Source of the DNA: Diprion similis | Lineage: Eukaryota; Arthropoda; Insecta; Hymenoptera; Diprionidae | Assembly: GCF_021155765.1 (NCBI RefSeq) | Contig: NC_060111.1 | Coordinates: 1,550,001 to 1,614,000 of the forward strand | Direction: 5' to 3' | DNA: 64,000 nt | In this document: piece after piece, positions 61,108 through 64,000 of the stretch | Position numbering within the stretch: the first letter of the stretch is position 1 | Layout of the letters: every line of letters begins with the position of its first letter | Position numbers and translations under genes: made by a program | The notes under the pieces: generated by a model | Told to the model about the DNA's origin: nothing | Databases searched by the model: none | What the model saw: only the letters and a program-made list of their open reading frames with translations

Positions 61108-61314
61108 ATGCCCGATTTCCCTATCAGAATGTTCTTCTTCCCGTTCCTCTTCGTGATCCTCTCGTCCCTCTCGATGACCCAGCTTCCGGACACTGACCAC
61201 ACGAGAACCTTGCAGGCGAATCACCGAAACAGGGTTGACAGGCAACGAACCGCTTTACAACCACTTCGACGAACGTGCAGAGTGCGTTTTAGACCGGTGA
61301 TAAAAAGACCGTAA
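61108..61314 (+). CDS. Candidate small secreted protein (68 aa)
   Basis: The first ATG after an in-frame stop has A at -3. The N-terminus MPDFPIRMFFFPFLFVILSS looks like a signal peptide. The remainder is arginine-rich (for example QPLRRTCRVRFRPVIKRP) with a single Cys and ends in TAA. No family is recognised and there is no amidation glycine at the C-terminus. It could also be the first exon of a longer plus-strand gene diverging from the M13 gene, or chance. Confidence 0.3.
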   Translation: MPDFPIRMFFFPFLFVILSSLSMTQLPDTDHTRTLQANHRNRVDRQRTALQPLRRTCRVRFRPVIKRP

Positions 61315-61957
61315 ACTGGTTAACAATATCAAAGCATCATTGTTGAATTCTGCTCGAAGTTGCCTCTGCAGGTATTGAAGGCAGCCTTTATCCTCATTCT
61401 TCCTGCCCGGATGACGTCAGAAACGAGAATCAGTCGATGGGTCGTATCTTGGATATCGGTAATGGTCTCCCTGACATTACTGTTACTTAAAAGAATCACA
61501 TCGATTGATATTGTATTGCATAATCGTTCGTGGGAGTAAAAAATGAAAATTGATTGCGAGAAAAAGTAATCGATCTAATCGAAAATCGATTATTCTTCAT
61601 GATTCTTAGACTGGGGTTTGTGTAAAGAAATAGGCATCTTAAAACACCTCAAATTGCTTGGGAATGAGTATGTAAACACAAAGCATTTAACCAAAGTTGT
61701 TTGGAATCTTAGTGTATGTACATATATAAATATAGATACATAACAAATTTATTTTCAGAGTTATTGTGATAGTCGTAAGACTGCAGTAGTTTACTTACTT
61801 TTATCGTTCAAAGTTTCTCTTTACCCTCTTGTTTCTTTCCTCACCTTTTTCTTTCCTTTTACTCGACGTCCGTTCTTCTAATCGATATATACGAGCTCGT
61901 TATACAGTTTTCGTCTTTGTAACGAGTTGTTGAGCCCTCGAAATATCCCCTGCAAGG

Positions 61958-61995
61958 AGAGAGAGAGAGAGAGAGGAGAGAAAGTGAGAGAGAGA
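61958..61995. repeat. (GA)n-rich microsatellite
   Basis: Interrupted GA dinucleotides. Confidence 0.85.
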
Positions 61996-62398
61996 GAAAG
62001 ATAGTGAGCCAAGAAGAAAGAACGTTAATTAAAATTGCGAGAAGAAAACGGGACCTGGCTCTTGTATTCCTTCACGCCAAACTTTTAATCTGCCACGAGG
62101 AGTTATTTATAGAGTATAAGCATTAACCAGAGTTATACAGCGTCGAGTCACGCTTTTATCACACCCCTTATTTTTTTATTTTTTTCTATCCCCGCACAAT
62201 TTTATACGTAATGCTCTATTCGCGTTGCCCTGTTTACATCGCTGCACGTTACGTAAAACACACAAATCGCAGTTCAAAAGGGAACCAAATCATAACGCAC
62301 GATTCTTGAATTTACAATATAAGGGGTGAGTGAAAAGAAGGTATTTTTTTTTTTCATCCATACGAGAGTTTGCTTTCTTTTTTCCGTCGATAGTAGGC

Positions 62399-62637
62399 GT
62401 ATAAGGCCGTTTTTGCGTACAGATCCCGATACCGACATCTTACCGATGTCTCTTAGCAGCTTCACAGCTCAGACACAAACCCTTTTTTTCGGAATGAGGA
62501 TAATCAGAGGTGGTGTCGACCGGAGTGGGGATAACTCACACGTCTCATAAAAAGGTTTGTGCCTGAGCTGTGAAGCGGCTAAAAATGTCGGTAAAGAGTC
62601 GGTAACGGGATCTGTACGCGAAAACGGCCTCATACAT
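62399..62637. mobile_element. Hairpin MITE, about 240 bp
   Basis: GGCCGTTTTTGCGTACAGAT at the left is mirrored by ATCTGTACGCGAAAACGGCC at the right. Internally CAGCTTCACAGCTCAG pairs with CTGAGCTGTGAAGC. Noncoding. Confidence 0.85.
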
Positions 62638-64000
62638 TTGTTGGGATAGATTACTATCACATAATCCCGTAAATCGAAACGTAAACACAGACGTTCTCTC
62701 GATGTTTACTTTATAATATGACGATAAAACAGGATCGCTGATAAACGAGAAAAAGGTGATAACAAAAGATAATATTCGGTTTGCAAAGCGTGTCACGCGT
62801 GTAATAAATATAATGCTAATAAAACATGTATAGAAATAAAAGATAAAAAGATAAATGTATGTTTGCGCAATTTATCCTGGAGGTGCAGCAACGTGTCACA
62901 CATCGCGGATTGTAGGACAATATCGAAAGGGGTTGGGGGTGGGGGTGGAACGGTGAGCGGTGTCTGGTCACGTAACCCTGTCCACCACTGAACGCCGTAT
63001 TCGTGTTACATTCGAGGCTGATTGAGTGTGACGTCGGTGCCTGGAAAGGCTTCAAACAAATGTCGCCTCTGATCGTGCGGATCGTTGTCCCAAGTAGTAA
63101 AACAAGGCGACGCGAGGGGGAGGTTTTAAGCCTTAAATAACTTAGCAAAGTAGGGGGTGGAGTAGGTCGAGGGTAGGTATTACAGTTGCCGGTTGCAGAA
63201 GGTGGATGTGTGAAAGTACGTCCATGTCTACCTACGTGCATACGTCACTGGTGAACGCGTGCAGGCGACCGTGTCGCGGCTCAAGTAAATTAATCGTTAT
63301 CACCCGCTTTGGTAAACCCAGATTCGACCCACCGCTCAAGGGTCGCACCTATTACGCCCTTGCATTATTAGCAGGGGGTTGGGGTGGAAAAATGCAAAAG
63401 CCCAAAAGGTCGCCGGGACGAGATCCCGAAAGTCAAATTACGAAAGACAGTCAAAAGCGTAGGAAGACCATAAATACGAACAGGTTACATTTATGGAAAA
63501 ATGAAAATTAAAAACGCAATAATGTACGTAATCGAATTTTTACCGAAAATTTTTTTTTCAGAACGAGCAAGATTGCTTGTCAAATTTCAGATTCGTGCCT
63601 TTTTCCAAAATTTACGAATCCTAATTTATCAATAAAAGAAACACGCAGATATAATAAAAATAACTGTATTATACACAAAAATTTTGTCGTCGCAAAACGA
63701 TCAACCTTTTTTCAATTGCGAGACCCTGTTTCATATCACGAGGTGTGTAATAATTAAAGTATACATATAAGTGCGTGAATTTCGGGTTTAAAATAATCTC
63801 CCCAATCGCCTGAGAAGTAAGAAATAAGAGTATGATATACATACGAGCATGCATACACCGTTACAATTTCAAAGTGGGTGAAAGAAAAAAAATTAAAAAA
63901 AAAGGAAAAAAATGAAGAAAAAAAAAAGGGAAACCGGAAAGACCGATATATAATATATATCTACGAAGATAAAGTTAGCCCTCGTCAAAAAATCACCCAA

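Larger units (their letters stand above)
60361..64000. other. Upstream DNA of the M13 gene
   Basis: Mostly AT-rich and without recognised genes, except for a candidate small frame at 61108-61314, a GA repeat near 61958-61995 and a hairpin element at 62399-62637. Confidence 0.6.

Overview
This is eukaryotic nuclear DNA, most likely from an insect. Long AT-rich introns, short exons with GT-AG borders, many short hairpin (MITE-like) transposon remnants and homopolymer runs all point that way. An insect that keeps HAP2 would fit Hymenoptera, but that placement is inference. Two protein-coding genes can be built with confidence. Both are on the minus strand and lie head to tail.

Gene A (exons from 59189 down to 12547) is an M13 (neprilysin/ECE-like) zinc metallopeptidase. 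Fifteen coding exons join with consistent phase into one 745-residue frame. It has a short cytoplasmic tail, one membrane anchor and an extracellular catalytic domain. The catalytic domain keeps HEVLH, ENMAD, NAYY and the C-terminal KCSTW, although several loops are divergent. Introns of up to 12 kb fill most of the window.

Gene B (exons from 9694 leftwards, running off the left edge) is HAP2/GCS1, the ancient gamete-fusion protein. A signal peptide and five small exons lead to the family signature PTCG...SQ|GFCCSC. The sixth exon starts exactly at GFCCSC and then stays open for 2,739 codons to the window edge. It encodes a cysteine-poor, charged, Ser/Thr-rich and probably disordered segment. 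The second half of the HAP2 core (conserved Cys and WY region, membrane segment) is not seen and should lie beyond position 1. A HAP2 with at least 2,982 residues, apparently interrupted inside its signature domain, is the most striking thing here.

Layout: 1-9694 HAP2; 9695-12546 intergenic DNA and probable 3' UTR of gene A; 12547-20008 the clustered 3' exons of gene A; 20009-58985 large introns holding exons 2-5 and most repeats; 58986-60360 a CpG-rich first exon and probable promoter; 60360-64000 upstream DNA with one candidate small secreted-protein frame on the plus strand. At least eight families of terminal-inverted-repeat or hairpin elements are present, three of them in two copies. 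I saw no tRNA, rRNA or CRISPR. Family names rest on motif recognition; no database search was run.
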